Source: Lachnospiraceae bacterium
GTDB taxonomy: Bacteria; Bacillota; Clostridia; Lachnospirales; Lachnospiraceae
Assembly (NCBI GenBank): GCA_024697065.1
Contig: JAILGE010000002.1
Span: 1-50,667, forward strand
Reading direction: 5' to 3'
DNA: 50,667 nt
Shown here: one piece after another, positions 16,969-27,600 of the stretch
How the letters are laid out: each line of letters begins with the position of its first letter
Position numbering within the stretch: the first letter of the stretch is position 1
Notes under the pieces: generated by a model
What the model was told of the DNA's origin: nothing
What the model saw: only the letters and a program-made list of their open reading frames with translations
Databases searched by the model: none
Made by a program: the position numbers and the translations under genes

Positions 16969-18036
16969 TCAGTATTTTTTGCAGAAGTTCTCGATCATGG
17001 TCCTGCTTTGTGCAAAGCAATCCAGCATTTTATCGGAGAATGATCCTGCAGCTCCGCTCATTATCATTCCATACGCCTTGCTCATATCGAAAGCATCACG
17101 GTAGGTTCTGTCACTTATGAGAGAATCATAAGCATCCGCAAGCGCGACTATCTGTGCCTCTACAGGGATCGCTTCACCTTCCAGATGATCGGGATAACCC
17201 TTACCGTCATATCTTTCATGATGATGTCGGCAGATATTATAACTGGTGGAAATGTATTCCTTATCCTGCAGCTCCTCTATCTGTTTGAGTATCTCACATC
17301 CGAGAGTGGTATGTGACTTGATCACTTCGAACTCATCCGGAGTAAGCTTACCCGGCTTAAGGAGTATATTGTCCGGTATAGCTATCATTCCTATATCGTG
17401 AAGTGCCGCCGTACTTTCTATCGCCTCCACTTTCTCGGGCGTCAGATCATAATCATCCGGATATCTTCTCATTATGGTCTCAGCAACGATACGGCTTATA
17501 CCTTTGATCTTCTTGATATGGGAATTACTCTCAAGATTTCTGAACTCAACTATTGAACTCATTATCTCGATAAGCTTACTGTTGAATGCTTTCAGTTCTT
17601 TATTCTTTTCCTGGATCTGAATGGTCTGCTGCCTGATCATATCCTCCAGCTGGATACGGCTGCGGTTGAGAGCTATATGGTTATTAACACGCGCAACTAC
17701 TACCCTCGGAACAAAGGGCTTATAAAGCATATCCGTTGCTCCGTTTTCAAAGCTCTCGGCGATCAGTGCTTCATCCTTGTCAGTGGTCATCATTATAACA
17801 GGAATACGCTTTATTACGCCCTTCAGTTTCAGAACTTTAAGCAATGCCCTGCCGTCGATTATCGGCATATGCATATCAAGAAGGATTATCGCGATCTCCT
17901 TGTGATGTGCCACAAGGTAAGACATAGCCTCGCGCCCGTTCCCGACTGTAGCAATATCAAATTTATCCTTAAACAGCCGGCTCAGCTGATCCCGGTATCC
18001 GATATCATCATCCGCAATGAGCATTGTATTACGCAT
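16969..18036 (-). CDS. Response regulator: CheY receiver plus HD-GYP phosphodiesterase
   Basis: The 355-residue protein should hydrolyse cyclic di-GMP under control of phosphorylation. The receiver (about 1-125) has the acidic pocket DDD near 9-11, phosphoacceptor Asp54 in LLDMHMP, the Thr of MMTT and Lys of YKPF. A coiled-coil linker (about 130-170) leads to the HD-GYP domain, with HDIGMIAIPD near 212 (usual consensus HDIGKIGIPD), LKPGKLTPDEF, and HHERYDGKGYP near 275. The metal and GYP residues are intact, so activity is expected. No sensor kinase is nearby. It follows the FapA-like gene by 12 bases and is the last gene before the terminator at 16912; ribosome site GGGGAAGAG. Confidence 0.92.
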   Translation of the reverse strand: MRNTMLIADDDIGYRDQLSRLFKDKFDIATVGNGREAMSYLVAHHKEIAIILLDMHMPIIDGRALLKVLKLKGVIKRIPVIMMTTDKDEALIAESFENGATDMLYKPFVPRVVVARVNNHIALNRSRIQLEDMIRQQTIQIQEKNKELKAFNSKLIEIMSSIVEFRNLESNSHIKKIKGISRIVAETIMRRYPDDYDLTPEKVEAIESTAALHDIGMIAIPDNILLKPGKLTPDEFEVIKSHTTLGCEILKQIEELQDKEYISTSYNICRHHHERYDGKGYPDHLEGEAIPVEAQIVALADAYDSLISDRTYRDAFDMSKAYGMIMSGAAGSFSDKMLDCFAQSRTMIENFCKKY

Positions 18037-18048
18037 AACTCTTCCCCC

Positions 18049-20052
18049 TTACTCCTCTTCCACTTGTCTGCCTTTGGAGTAAAACTTTACATTTGTCTTG
18101 TCTTCCTGAAGCATCAGCCTGTTGCCGTTGATATTCAGGAAAGTATTTGCATATGCATTTCCTGTTACTCTTACAAAAATATTCATATTGTATTCTATTT
18201 CTTTATCAAGCTTTTCCTGTTCGCTGTTGATCAAAGCAAGTTCTTCCTTCTGCTTTTCCAGAACATCATTAAGCTTCAGATACATCTCATGTGTTCTGCC
18301 CGTAAGAGCTCCGAACTTCTTGAGAACGGTATCCATTCCATCACGGACTCTCTCCATTTCGTGTTCAAGCTTACGTCTGCGTTTTGTAAGCTCTATAATC
18401 TTCTCACCGTATTCATTGCTCTTTCCGACTTCCACTTCGGTTTTAACATGGGAATGACTTCCGATGGTTAGGGTTTCAATGCTGATGCCGGCCTTAACCT
18501 TTCCACCGCAGATAAGGGATTTTCTTCCGTTAGTCTTAATGCTCTGGTTGCATTCAACTACACTGTTTAAAATATAACCCGCTTCAACATTACCGCCCGC
18601 AATCACAGTGATGTTTTCAAGGAATGCAGCAACCACATTTTGTTTTGACTCTATTGTACCCTTATCATTGCCGTTAACACCGCGACGAATGATTATATCC
18701 TTGCCGGCTCTTAAAAATGCACCTTCCACAAAGCCGTCAACTTCGATCCCTCCGGTAGCTTCGACACTGCAATTCTCCATTACCGATCCGTGAACATGTA
18801 TATTACCGTCAAATCTGATATTGCCCTTACCGTATACAACATCGCCATCAATTTCCAGCTGGTCGATAATAGCTATGTTGTTTCCGTGTCTGGATACCAG
18901 TCCGTCTTTGTTTGCCGTGTAGATCTTTCCGGTCTCATCAATATTCAGACTTCTGGATTCAAGCTTGGGAAGATTCTTGCCTGTATATCCCGGTATTTCA
19001 ATACCTGATACGGTTATGCCCTCAGCCCCGGGAGTCGCTTCGTGATATACAGCTACCTTATCCCCCGCCTTTACCGTGGCATAATTCTTGACCGCACGAT
19101 AATCAATACTTCCGTCTTCCTGTATCTTGGGCTTTGCATCCATCGCTTCATGGAAGTATTCAAAATATCCGTCATGTCCGATTAGAGGCTGATTTCCCTC
19201 GGCTACAAGGTATTCCTTTTCAAGCTTCAGATTATGTATATCCGTCTCAAAGAGATCCTGCTTAAGCCCGCTGTTGACTCCGTACAATGCAAGGATGGTC
19301 TTCATATTGGTCCATGTGAAATCTTCGGGAAGATCCTTTGTAAGAGAGAAAAATGCACGCATTACGGCATTTTCCGTACGGATCTTTATGCCATATTGCA
19401 GATCCATATATTCCTTATCAAGTACCTCTCTTCCCTCCTTATACTTGTTAAGGAACATCTCGCGTCTGCATTTGTGCATATCGGGAAGCGAATAGATCAA
19501 ACGTGCATAGGATGCGACATCAAGATTTTCCATCAATCCAAGCCGTATCTCGCTCATTTGCTTATCGCGATAATATTTATTTGCATAGAAGGTTACATCG
19601 AGATCATGCTCGAGACCCACACGGATCTCGCGCATCTGTCTGAATGACATCTCTTCGGAATCGTAAAATGAAACATCAAGACCATGATCGAGTCCAAGCT
19701 TTATCTGTTCAAGCTGAGGTCTTGAATATATCTCCGGATCGTAGTCTTCGATCTTGCGAGCCTTAAGATTCACATTGCCGATGATACTCATCTCGGCTTC
19801 TGACAATGCTCCAAGAAGATCTTCATAAGCTTCCGAACCGGATTTTGAAGAAGTCGACATTGCAGCCTTATTCTCAGATACTACGCTGGCAATGTCCGCA
19901 CCTGATGAACGGCCAAGGTTGGAACCACCCTCAGCCTGACTCTGTTCTTTCTTATTCTGCGCCTCCTGAATATCATCAAGCAGGCCGATCAGATCCTCCG
20001 ATTCAAAGACCAGATCCAGTTCATCATTGTCCGTCAACGCTATCCCCCGCAC
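18049..20052 (-). CDS. FapA/DUF342-family protein with N-terminal GLxxxLDV repeats
   Basis: The C-terminal two-thirds (about 240-640) match DUF342/FapA proteins: a beta-helix-like stretch (GNIRFDGNIHVHGSVMENC, VEVDGFVEGA-like turns, IRRGVNGNDKGTI, AGISIETLTIGSHS) followed by a coiled coil. Residues about 104-194 hold three copies of a roughly 30-residue repeat of the pattern QM-x-EIR-x-GL-x-x-x-LDV-x-x-YA, a repeat I have seen in other Lachnospiraceae proteins. FapA-type proteins are linked to polar localisation in Vibrio, but the role in Firmicutes is unclear. The GTG at 20052 overlaps the YcxB-like gene by 29 bases; a TTG at 20037 with GGGGG upstream is an alternative start. No membrane segment is visible. 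Confidence 0.82.
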   Translation of the reverse strand: MRGIALTDNDELDLVFESEDLIGLLDDIQEAQNKKEQSQAEGGSNLGRSSGADIASVVSENKAAMSTSSKSGSEAYEDLLGALSEAEMSIIGNVNLKARKIEDYDPEIYSRPQLEQIKLGLDHGLDVSFYDSEEMSFRQMREIRVGLEHDLDVTFYANKYYRDKQMSEIRLGLMENLDVASYARLIYSLPDMHKCRREMFLNKYKEGREVLDKEYMDLQYGIKIRTENAVMRAFFSLTKDLPEDFTWTNMKTILALYGVNSGLKQDLFETDIHNLKLEKEYLVAEGNQPLIGHDGYFEYFHEAMDAKPKIQEDGSIDYRAVKNYATVKAGDKVAVYHEATPGAEGITVSGIEIPGYTGKNLPKLESRSLNIDETGKIYTANKDGLVSRHGNNIAIIDQLEIDGDVVYGKGNIRFDGNIHVHGSVMENCSVEATGGIEVDGFVEGAFLRAGKDIIIRRGVNGNDKGTIESKQNVVAAFLENITVIAGGNVEAGYILNSVVECNQSIKTNGRKSLICGGKVKAGISIETLTIGSHSHVKTEVEVGKSNEYGEKIIELTKRRRKLEHEMERVRDGMDTVLKKFGALTGRTHEMYLKLNDVLEKQKEELALINSEQEKLDKEIEYNMNIFVRVTGNAYANTFLNINGNRLMLQEDKTNVKFYSKGRQVEEE

Positions 20053-20599
20053 ATTCTTCCGGAATATCGAATATCATCTTTCCGGAGCGCCTGTTAATGT
20101 ATTGTTTAAACCCTATCAGTTCGGATTCGGGTTTGAATCCTTTCTTAAAAAGTACCTGTCCATGCTCGATCATACCGGCAGTCTTAAGTATGAGAATAAT
20201 CTCATCATCGGTTTCATACGCCTTTTCTATGGTCGAGTATTTGAAAGAAAAAACAGTCTTATTGACCTTTACATTTACATTATCGGACAGGAATTTTACG
20301 ATCATGACAATGACCTGCCCATGCTCATCCTGCATCCTTCTGTAGTCTACCCAGCATCTGAAGGAGTAGCCGAAGAAGATCATGAATACGAAATAAAGTC
20401 CAAGCGTGGCAAACACCGAAGTGATAAGTACATTCCGAAACAACATCATCACCGCCGCAGCTACTGCCAGTGTGACTATTGCCAGCACTGCCGATATCAC
20501 CTGCGTCTTCTTCTGTGTCTTCCTGTAGCAGAGCTTATAGTATTCGGAATGCAGCTTCTTTGTCAGGATAAATTTGTTTTCGTAAATGAGCTTCGACAT
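20024..20599 (-). CDS. YcxB-like membrane protein
   Basis: The 191 residues have a short cytoplasmic N-terminus, two TM helices (about 36-55 and 60-78) and a soluble domain (about 85-180) of mostly beta character ending in VLFKKGFKPESELIGFKQYI, the pattern of YcxB-like C-terminal domains. These are small membrane proteins of unknown function. It sits 10 bases after the exonuclease gene and overlaps the start of the FapA-like gene, so it belongs to that operon. Confidence 0.75.
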   Translation of the reverse strand: MSKLIYENKFILTKKLHSEYYKLCYRKTQKKTQVISAVLAIVTLAVAAAVMMLFRNVLITSVFATLGLYFVFMIFFGYSFRCWVDYRRMQDEHGQVIVMIVKFLSDNVNVKVNKTVFSFKYSTIEKAYETDDEIILILKTAGMIEHGQVLFKKGFKPESELIGFKQYINRRSGKMIFDIPEECAGDSVDGQ

Positions 20600-20609
20600 T
20601 TTTCAAATA

Positions 20610-21587
20610 TTATTTTGCATCCGACTTCTGCTTCTGCTCTGCCAGTTTATCGTACTCTTCCCTGCTCACACAGTTCGTTGTCTTCTCGGCAAAGTATTTC
20701 CCGTTCCCCGCCGTCCTGATCTTAAGAGAGGCTATGACCGGTCCGTGTTCCGGGCAGATACCCGCAGCATGCATGGTCCTGCCCATATGACCGAACCATT
20801 TTATCCTGCGCTTTAACGACCTGCCGCCGGTCACAAATGAACTGTTATCGCGGAAGCGCCCTTTTGTTGAAGGGCCTCCGCACTTGGGACACCATATGGT
20901 GTTTATCCTGGCATCGCTTATGATGTCATTCCTTTCGTCATAGCCCTGTGAGTAAAAGGTATAGGAATCTTCACTCCTTAAATATATCTCTTCTTCACGG
21001 CTTCTTGGAAGTCTGTAGAGATCGTAAGCCGCCGAAGTCCTTCTAACACTTTCCGGAAGAGCCTTCAGTATCATTCCCGTATAATAGGCATCGCTGAACG
21101 CTCTGTGAAAAGCAACGTCCTTTTCGATACCCATCTCATCCACAGCGCTTTCGAGAGAGAACTGTCTCTTCTCTCCCACCTTGCGGGCATAAAGCTTCTG
21201 AACATCCACATACTCAAAAGGCTTCTCTGAAAGCGGAGGCATATCATAATATGTCAGATTACGCTGAAGCTCCGTCAGGTCCTGACCTCCCCATGTGCAA
21301 AACACAGGATCGCTTCCGCACCATTCCATGAACTCTTTTGCAGCATCAGGAAACAGCCTGCCCTTTTCCAGCTCTCCGGGCTGAAGATTGAGCATCTTTC
21401 GGATACGCCAGTTGATCTCTTTATAAACCTGTGGTCTGATCATCTGATTGAACTTACCGATCAGGTTTAAATCCTTGTCCAGCTTGACCGCACCTATCTC
21501 TATTATCTCAAATGGAATGGTGTGCCTTATCTCTTCATCTGCACCTTCCGGCTGGTTCCATTCCAAGTCAAAAACGATAAATTCCAT
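20610..21587 (-). CDS. DEDDh 3'-5' exonuclease-like protein (KapD-like)
   Basis: The N-terminal 190 residues are a DEDD exonuclease domain. MEFIVFDLEWNQ supplies the first Asp/Glu (Exo I), TWGGQDLTEL the second Asp region (Exo II), and AFHRAFSDAYYTG the His and Asp of the DEDDh type (Exo III). The C-terminal 130 residues contain a CxxC (WCPKCGG) and a basic segment before CPEHGP, probably a zinc-ribbon-like nucleic-acid domain. The family includes B. subtilis KapD, but the extra domain differs. The reading is open four codons further to an ATG at 21599; neither start has a clear ribosome site. First gene of the operon ending at the terminator at 16912. Confidence 0.82.
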   Translation of the reverse strand: MEFIVFDLEWNQPEGADEEIRHTIPFEIIEIGAVKLDKDLNLIGKFNQMIRPQVYKEINWRIRKMLNLQPGELEKGRLFPDAAKEFMEWCGSDPVFCTWGGQDLTELQRNLTYYDMPPLSEKPFEYVDVQKLYARKVGEKRQFSLESAVDEMGIEKDVAFHRAFSDAYYTGMILKALPESVRRTSAAYDLYRLPRSREEEIYLRSEDSYTFYSQGYDERNDIISDARINTIWCPKCGGPSTKGRFRDNSSFVTGGRSLKRRIKWFGHMGRTMHAAGICPEHGPVIASLKIRTAGNGKYFAEKTTNCVSREEYDKLAEQKQKSDAK

Positions 21588-21716
21588 AATATGAAACATT
21601 TTATCATAAATTTACATAAAATCATATTTCGTCTATCAAGTTTTATTATCACTTTTGTCAGCGGATAAGAGCGTCTGCGGATAAGGCATAGAGCGTATCG
21701 GATCTACGTCCGACAT

Positions 21717-21747
21717 AAAAAGAGCCCCGGGTATAACCCCGAGGCTC
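21717..21747 (-). terminator. Intrinsic terminator of the SPFH gene
   Basis: A stem GAGCCcCGGG / CCCGaGGCTC (21722-21747, with one wobble pair) is followed by T residues on the minus strand (complement of 21717-21721). It lies about 20 bases after the SPFH gene. Confidence 0.88.
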
Positions 21748-21768
21748 CAAGGATCATTTATGCGTATA

Positions 21769-23127
21769 TCAGATCTTGTCGTTATCGTTAAAAGGATCTC
21801 CGCACTGAGGACAGAACTTGGGCGGATTGTGAGGATCTTCGGGTTCCCATCCGCACTTGTCACACTTGTAGAGAGGTGCATCCTCGGGCTTCTTCTCACC
21901 GCACTCCTCACAGAACTTACCCTTGTTGACCTTACCGCACTTAGGGCATGTCCATCCTGCATCAGCTGCGGGTGCAGGTGCACCACAGTCTGCACAGAAC
22001 TTACCTGTGTTGCCTTCCTTGCCACACTTAGGGCACTTCCAGCCGGCTGCTGCGGGAGCAGGTGCTGCTGCAGGTGCAGGTGCCCCCTGAGGTGCTGCCT
22101 GATTCTGCTGAGCAGACTGAACGAAACCGTTCATGCCTGCGCCGCCACCCATAGCGTTCTGGGCGAATCCCATTCCCATGAATCCTGTCATAGCGCCTGC
22201 GGAATTGTTAGCAGCTCCAACCATAGCATCTGCCGAAGCCTTTCCAAGCATACCATTCATCATAGCAGCGTTTGAACCGAGAGTTGCGCTGTTCTGCATC
22301 TGCTGAAGTGTCTTCATATCCTCTTCGTCGAGGGTAGGAGGATTCATTGCGATATTTGCAACTTCTATACCTCTTGTCTCAGCCCAGTCAACTGCGAGCG
22401 CCTGGTTCATTGCTTCCTTGAGATACTTCTGATTCTCGGGAAGAGCGATGGCACTGGGGCGAAGCTCCTTCTCAGCCAGTACTGCAAGTCCGCCGCCAAG
22501 AGCCTGAACGAACTCTGTCTTTAACTGCTGATCGATCTTATCTCTTGTAAATTCGCCAACGATATTGCTGCATACGTTGGTATAGAAAAGAAGAGGATCT
22601 ACGATCTTGTAAGAATACACACCGTTACATCTTAACTTAACCTCGAAATCGATGCCTCTCTTGGAGTCAACGGTACGGAACTGAATAGGATTGGGGGTTC
22701 CGAATTTGTTGTTCATGATCTCCTTCAGGTTGAAGTAGTAGATCTTCTGAACACGTCCGGTGTCACCGCCGAAAGTGATACGCTCACCCCACTTCTTGAA
22801 TGAATCAACGATTCCCTTACCGAGTCCGCCGTAGAAGATAGTAGGCTCTTTTGATGTGTCGTAAATATATTCATCAGGCTGGGCGCAGACTTCAACTATC
22901 TTGCCGTTGTCAACGATGATGGCACACTGTCCGTCAGCGACCGCAACCCTCGAACCATTGGTTATGATATTCTCATCCCCACGATTATTTGTACTTCTGT
23001 TGCTCTGGTGTTTCTGTCCCTCTTTAACAAGGACATCCATTCCCATAGAATCGCAGTAAAAGAACTCTCTGTACTGGTTAGCCAGTACTCCACTTCCTGA
23101 AGCAAGTGCTGCTGCTATTAATCCCAT
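21769..23127 (-). CDS. SPFH-domain protein with three C-terminal zinc ribbons (YdjI-like)
   Basis: The 452-residue protein has an SPFH (band-7-like) domain over about 30-300, including NQYREFF near the start and the helical WAETRGIEVANIAMNPP. A Met/Ala/Gly-rich stretch and a Pro/Ala linker (about 300-365) follow, then three successive four-cysteine ribbons: WKCPKCG...FCADCG, WTCPKCG...FCEECG and YKCDKCG...FCPQCG. This matches the YdjI/virion-core-like SPFH family. B. subtilis YdjI acts with membrane-stress proteins (PspA, YdjGH); no psp gene is in this window. GGGAGAG precedes the ATG. It is a single-gene unit with its own promoter and terminator. Confidence 0.88.
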   Translation of the reverse strand: MGLIAAALASGSGVLANQYREFFYCDSMGMDVLVKEGQKHQSNRSTNNRGDENIITNGSRVAVADGQCAIIVDNGKIVEVCAQPDEYIYDTSKEPTIFYGGLGKGIVDSFKKWGERITFGGDTGRVQKIYYFNLKEIMNNKFGTPNPIQFRTVDSKRGIDFEVKLRCNGVYSYKIVDPLLFYTNVCSNIVGEFTRDKIDQQLKTEFVQALGGGLAVLAEKELRPSAIALPENQKYLKEAMNQALAVDWAETRGIEVANIAMNPPTLDEEDMKTLQQMQNSATLGSNAAMMNGMLGKASADAMVGAANNSAGAMTGFMGMGFAQNAMGGGAGMNGFVQSAQQNQAAPQGAPAPAAAPAPAAAGWKCPKCGKEGNTGKFCADCGAPAPAADAGWTCPKCGKVNKGKFCEECGEKKPEDAPLYKCDKCGWEPEDPHNPPKFCPQCGDPFNDNDKI

Positions 23128-23184
23128 GTTTCTCTCCCTTCATAATCTTTGCTTATGAAATTAACGTTCTTTGTTGCTTTGACT

Positions 23185-23193
23185 ATTGTATCA
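23185..23193 (-). promoter_or_regulatory. Extended -10 promoter of the SPFH gene
   Basis: On the minus strand TGA followed directly by TACAAT (23193-23185) forms an extended -10 element with no good -35. Transcription would start near 23179, about 52 bases before the ATG. Confidence 0.4.
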
Positions 23194-23218
23194 TATACAC
23201 GGATTTTTTGCTGAAAAA

Positions 23219-24562
23219 TCAATCCGTGACTTTAGCGGGTCTGACACCTATCTGATAGTAATCGAAGCCGTATTTGTTAGCCGTTTTTGCACCGTACTGG
23301 TTTCTTCCGTCGAAGATGACCGGAGCCTTGAGGGACGCTTTGATCTCATCGAAATCAGGACTTCTGAACTCCTTCCACTCTGTTATGAGGATCAGCGCAT
23401 CCGCATCCTTAAGCGCTTCATATTTGCGTTCCACATACTCAACATTTTTATTGTCCTTAAGGTAGCAGGTCTTCGCCTCCTCCATCGCCTTCGGATCGTA
23501 GGTTTTGATCTTCGCACCTGCTGCAGTGAGATCATTGATTATTGTGATGGCGGATGCTTCACGCATATCATCGGTATCGGGCTTAAATGAAAGTCCCCAT
23601 ACTGCAAAAGTCCTTCCTGTGAGATCCTCTCCGAAATGTTCTTTTACTTTATCGGCAAGGACATGCTTCTGTGCATGATTCACATCTTCAACCGCACGAA
23701 GAAGCTTTGCGTCGAAATCATATTCTCCCGCAGATCTGATAAGCGCTTTTACATCCTTTGGAAAGCAGCTTCCGCCGTATCCGCATCCGGGATATATAAA
23801 GCTATATCCGATACGTCTGTCGGAACCGATACCCTTACGAACTTTATTTACATCAGCCCCAACCTTTTCACAGATGCGTGAGATCTCATTCATGAAAGAG
23901 ATCTTGGTGGCGAGGAGTGAATTTGCAGCGTACTTGGTCATCTCCGCACTTGCGATATCCATCAGGATGAAGTTATCCGTATTGAGCACATAATGTCTGT
24001 AAAGCTCTCTCATGACTTCTGCCGCATTGTCGTTATCAACACCTATAACGATCCTGTCCGGACGCATGCAGTCGGAAACCGCTGTACCTTCCTTTAAGAA
24101 CTCGGGATTTGAGATCACATCGAAAGTAAGATCCGACCCTCTCTTATCAAGCTCTTCCTGGATCTTTGCACGAACCTTGCCGGCAGTTCCGACAGGTACG
24201 GTGGACTTGTCTATAACATACATATGATGCTTCATGAATTTACCGATGCTTTCCGCAACACCAAGTACATAATGAAGATCCGCAGATCCGTCTTCTCCCA
24301 TAGGTGTACCTACTGCTATAAAGCAAATATCAGCCTTATCAAGAGCTTCTTCTATCTTTGTAGTAAAGCGAAGTGAACCGGCCTTGTAATTCTTTAATAC
24401 CATGTCGGAAAGTCCCGGCTCGTAGATGGGGATGATCCCCTGCTTCAGTCTCTCGATCTTGGCCTCGTCCACATCGACACACCATACGTCATTTCCCATA
24501 TCCGAAAAGCAGGTTCCCGTAACGAGTCCAACATATCCGGTTCCTATAACAGCTACTCTCAC
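23219..24562 (-). CDS. ugd: UDP-glucose 6-dehydrogenase
   Basis: This enzyme oxidises UDP-glucose to UDP-glucuronate with two NAD+, feeding capsule or exopolysaccharide synthesis. The 447 residues start with the dinucleotide motif VAVIGTGYVGLVTG. They contain FIAVGTPMGEDGSADL, the central helix KYAANSLLATKISFMNEIS, the catalytic cysteine (about 265) in GYGGSCFPKD, and the C-terminal WGLSFKPDTDDMREA. Start is a GTG with GGAGG seven bases upstream. It follows the BatA-like gene by 44 bases on the same strand with no terminator seen between, so the genes may be co-transcribed. No other sugar-nucleotide or polysaccharide gene is adjacent. Confidence 0.95.
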   Translation of the reverse strand: MRVAVIGTGYVGLVTGTCFSDMGNDVWCVDVDEAKIERLKQGIIPIYEPGLSDMVLKNYKAGSLRFTTKIEEALDKADICFIAVGTPMGEDGSADLHYVLGVAESIGKFMKHHMYVIDKSTVPVGTAGKVRAKIQEELDKRGSDLTFDVISNPEFLKEGTAVSDCMRPDRIVIGVDNDNAAEVMRELYRHYVLNTDNFILMDIASAEMTKYAANSLLATKISFMNEISRICEKVGADVNKVRKGIGSDRRIGYSFIYPGCGYGGSCFPKDVKALIRSAGEYDFDAKLLRAVEDVNHAQKHVLADKVKEHFGEDLTGRTFAVWGLSFKPDTDDMREASAITIINDLTAAGAKIKTYDPKAMEEAKTCYLKDNKNVEYVERKYEALKDADALILITEWKEFRSPDFDEIKASLKAPVIFDGRNQYGAKTANKYGFDYYQIGVRPAKVTD

Positions 24563-24606
24563 TTTTATTCCTCCCGGGATTTTTTCCCATTATTTTAACT
24601 TAAGTA

Positions 24607-27600
24607 TTATACACCGTTATCACGGCGGTTTTTCTTATTAAGCAATGCTGATGTATCCAGTCCCTGTGATACAGGTGCCGCGCCGCCCTTTGGAGCCTTC
24701 GAGGGCTTGCGGACATTCTTTGCCGGTCTCTGCGGCATCGCTCCGGGCTGCATCTGCGGTGCTCCTCCCCGGGGCATTCCCTGAGGCATTCCGGGCTGTC
24801 TTTGTGACATCGGTCCCGGCTGCATCTGCGGTGCTGCTCCCTGTGGCATTCCCTGTGGCATTCCGGGCATTCCTGCCGGTCTCTGCGGCATCGCTCCGGG
24901 CTGCATCTGTGGTGCTCCTCCCTGAGGCATTCCCGGCATTCCTGCCGGTCTCTGCGGCATCGCTCCCGGCTGCATCTGCGGTGCTGCCCCCTGAGGCATT
25001 CCCTGAGGCATTCCCGGCATTCCTGCCGGTCTCTGCGGCATCGCTCCGGGCTGCATCTGCGGCGCAGGCACCTGAGGCATTGCCCCCTGAGGCATTCCCT
25101 GCTCTGCGAATTCCGCAGCTGCCTTCAGCGCTTTCCTCTCTTCTCTTTCCTGTCTCCTCTTTTCTCTGCGCTCCTTTGCGGCAGCTCCGTAGAGAGGCTC
25201 CCACGCGAAACGCCTTCCTGCTATATCCGAGAGGAAGAGCAGGATCGAAAGGATCAGGAAGATATCCGTCAGGTCAAAGCTTCCGACTGCCGTCACATTC
25301 AGCTTCTTCCAGATATTGTCGCCGGAAGCAAGCCATATACCGTACTGATCGATGAATGAAGAAAACTTTCTGTCATCCATATCAAATCTGAATTCGTCAC
25401 TGTACTGAACAACGGACGCTGTAGTAAACACACCCTGAACAGTGCCGTCGTCGCTCCTGCGAACATTGATATTGTACAGACCGCTTTCAATACTGTCAAA
25501 AACTGCTCTGTAGACTCCGGGCTCGGAAGCCGTGAAGTCTACCTCTCCGGTATCACCGTCCGGTGTGGTATATATCGCATTTATCTCCGTCCTGTCATCA
25601 TAATCATCCGTATGATACTCGAGGATGGTCTGCTCACCTTCGTTATTTACTCTTACGTAATCTTCTCCTATGGAAGAGCTTCCGCAGGTGTAGTCTATCA
25701 TTCTGCGCCACATTTCGGCATAGTCTCCGTCACCGGAATAACCTGCCGTCCAGCCGCCGTCCACATCAGTATTCCATGCGAGACTTCGTCCCAGACCATA
25801 CTGCCAAACCGTAAGTATGGGATCTCCTTCATTGCTCAGTATGAGCTGCTGGGCTCCGTCTTTGGGTGATGCGGCCACATATCCCAGTATATCCGTCCAT
25901 CCATCGGCAAAGAGCCCCTGCGTGATCTCATGCCCCGCTACCGAAAGCTGATACTGCCCATTCTTCAGATATGTATTTCCTCCGAGGAATACTTCCTGCG
26001 CAAAGATCCTGGGAAGATCCGTGGTTCCGTCCGCGTAGTAATATCTTCCGTTGCAGTCCTTTGCCAGCTGGCTCATGAGCTGTGTATCGGAATACTGACC
26101 TACAGCAACGGTGGAAAGCGTTATACCGTCTGAGTTGATCTTATTTGTTACCGAGCTGAAATTGGTGGTCTCACCCATTCCGTCTGTCAAAAGGATTATG
26201 TGCTTGATCTCAGCATTACTTGTCATCAATGATTTGCGCGCTTCCTCAAGTGCCGGCATGATGACCGTTCCGCCACCGCTTCCGATACTGTCTATATCAT
26301 ATTTAACAGAATCCTTGTCACCCACAACCGACAGAGGATGATACCAGTACCAGGTATCGTCAAACCCGAGTACACCGACCTGATCCTCTTCGCGCATATT
26401 GTCCACAGCACGCTTTGCAGACTCTATGGCAAGATCCAGTATCGTAAACCCGTTACCTGCATAATCATCCATGGAACCCGAATGGTCTATTACCATTACG
26501 ATGGCCGTGGTAGGAATCTCAGTCATACTTCGAAGCTCCATATTAACCGGAAGGATCTTCTCAATCGGTGTATCGTTATATCCTCCCAGCATGAAGCTGT
26601 CTTCGCCGCCGGTCATTATAAGACCGCGTCCATAGTCTTTTACAAAAGTGTCCAGAAGCTCAACGAATTCTTCCGGAAGCTCCGAATAATATGCATTCTC
26701 AAGGATCACAACTCTGTACTCCAGAAGTTCGTTCAAAGTCGACGGAGCGGAGGAAGCTTTCATTATATCCGCATTTGCATTGATGGAACCGAGAAGATTT
26801 TCAAACGGAAGCCCGTTCTCACCCGCGCCCTTTATAACCAGTATCTTCGGCGCATCCGCAACCTCCGAGTAAGCATTGAACACGTTATTTTCAGCGCAGG
26901 TATCACCCTCTGCCGTCACTTCCACATGGAAGCTTTCAAGTGAATTGCCCTGAACCACTTCTTCGAAAACAAACTCATTATGTCCCTTCTGAAGATGAAC
27001 TTTCTCTTCGTTAAGGACCACATCTCCGGACATGATGGAAACTACTGCATCTGTCTCGTAATTGCTCTCCAATGCAACCGTCATATAGAAACTGTCACCC
27101 GGATGAAGCACATTGGGAACATCAACATTCTCTACGTAACAGTCATCTCCCGTCTCGGAAGGGATCATGTAAGCTTCAAGACTTATCCTGCCGGAGCTTA
27201 TCATGGAAGCGGTGTTGGTAATGTCGCCAGCAGTCTCTCTTCCGTCGGTAAGCACCACTATCCTTCCCACCGAATCAGCGGGTATCATTGACACGGCGCG
27301 CTGCATTGCTTTTTCAAAGTTGGTGGCAGCAGGATCCGCATCGGAATCTATGCCCATAAACATATCCCTGTCTGTGACGAACTGGTCAACAACAGCATCA
27401 CGTCCGAAGCCCACGATACCGTATCGGTTATTCTTAGGCATATCTTTCAGCGCATCGTCGATATAATCTTCGAAGAGTTCAAGATTCTTTTCATCGCTGA
27501 CGGACATATCAACCAGGAAGATAGTCGTTGTATCCTTGGCTTTCTTTGGAATGCGGATACCGAGCAATGCCAGTACCACGAGTGCAAGAAGCACTGCTCT

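Noticed and set aside
24645-25355. Ala/Ser/Pro-rich plus-strand reading opposite the BatA-like tail
   Set aside because: Low-complexity shadow of the repeat tract; no start signal and no credible protein features.
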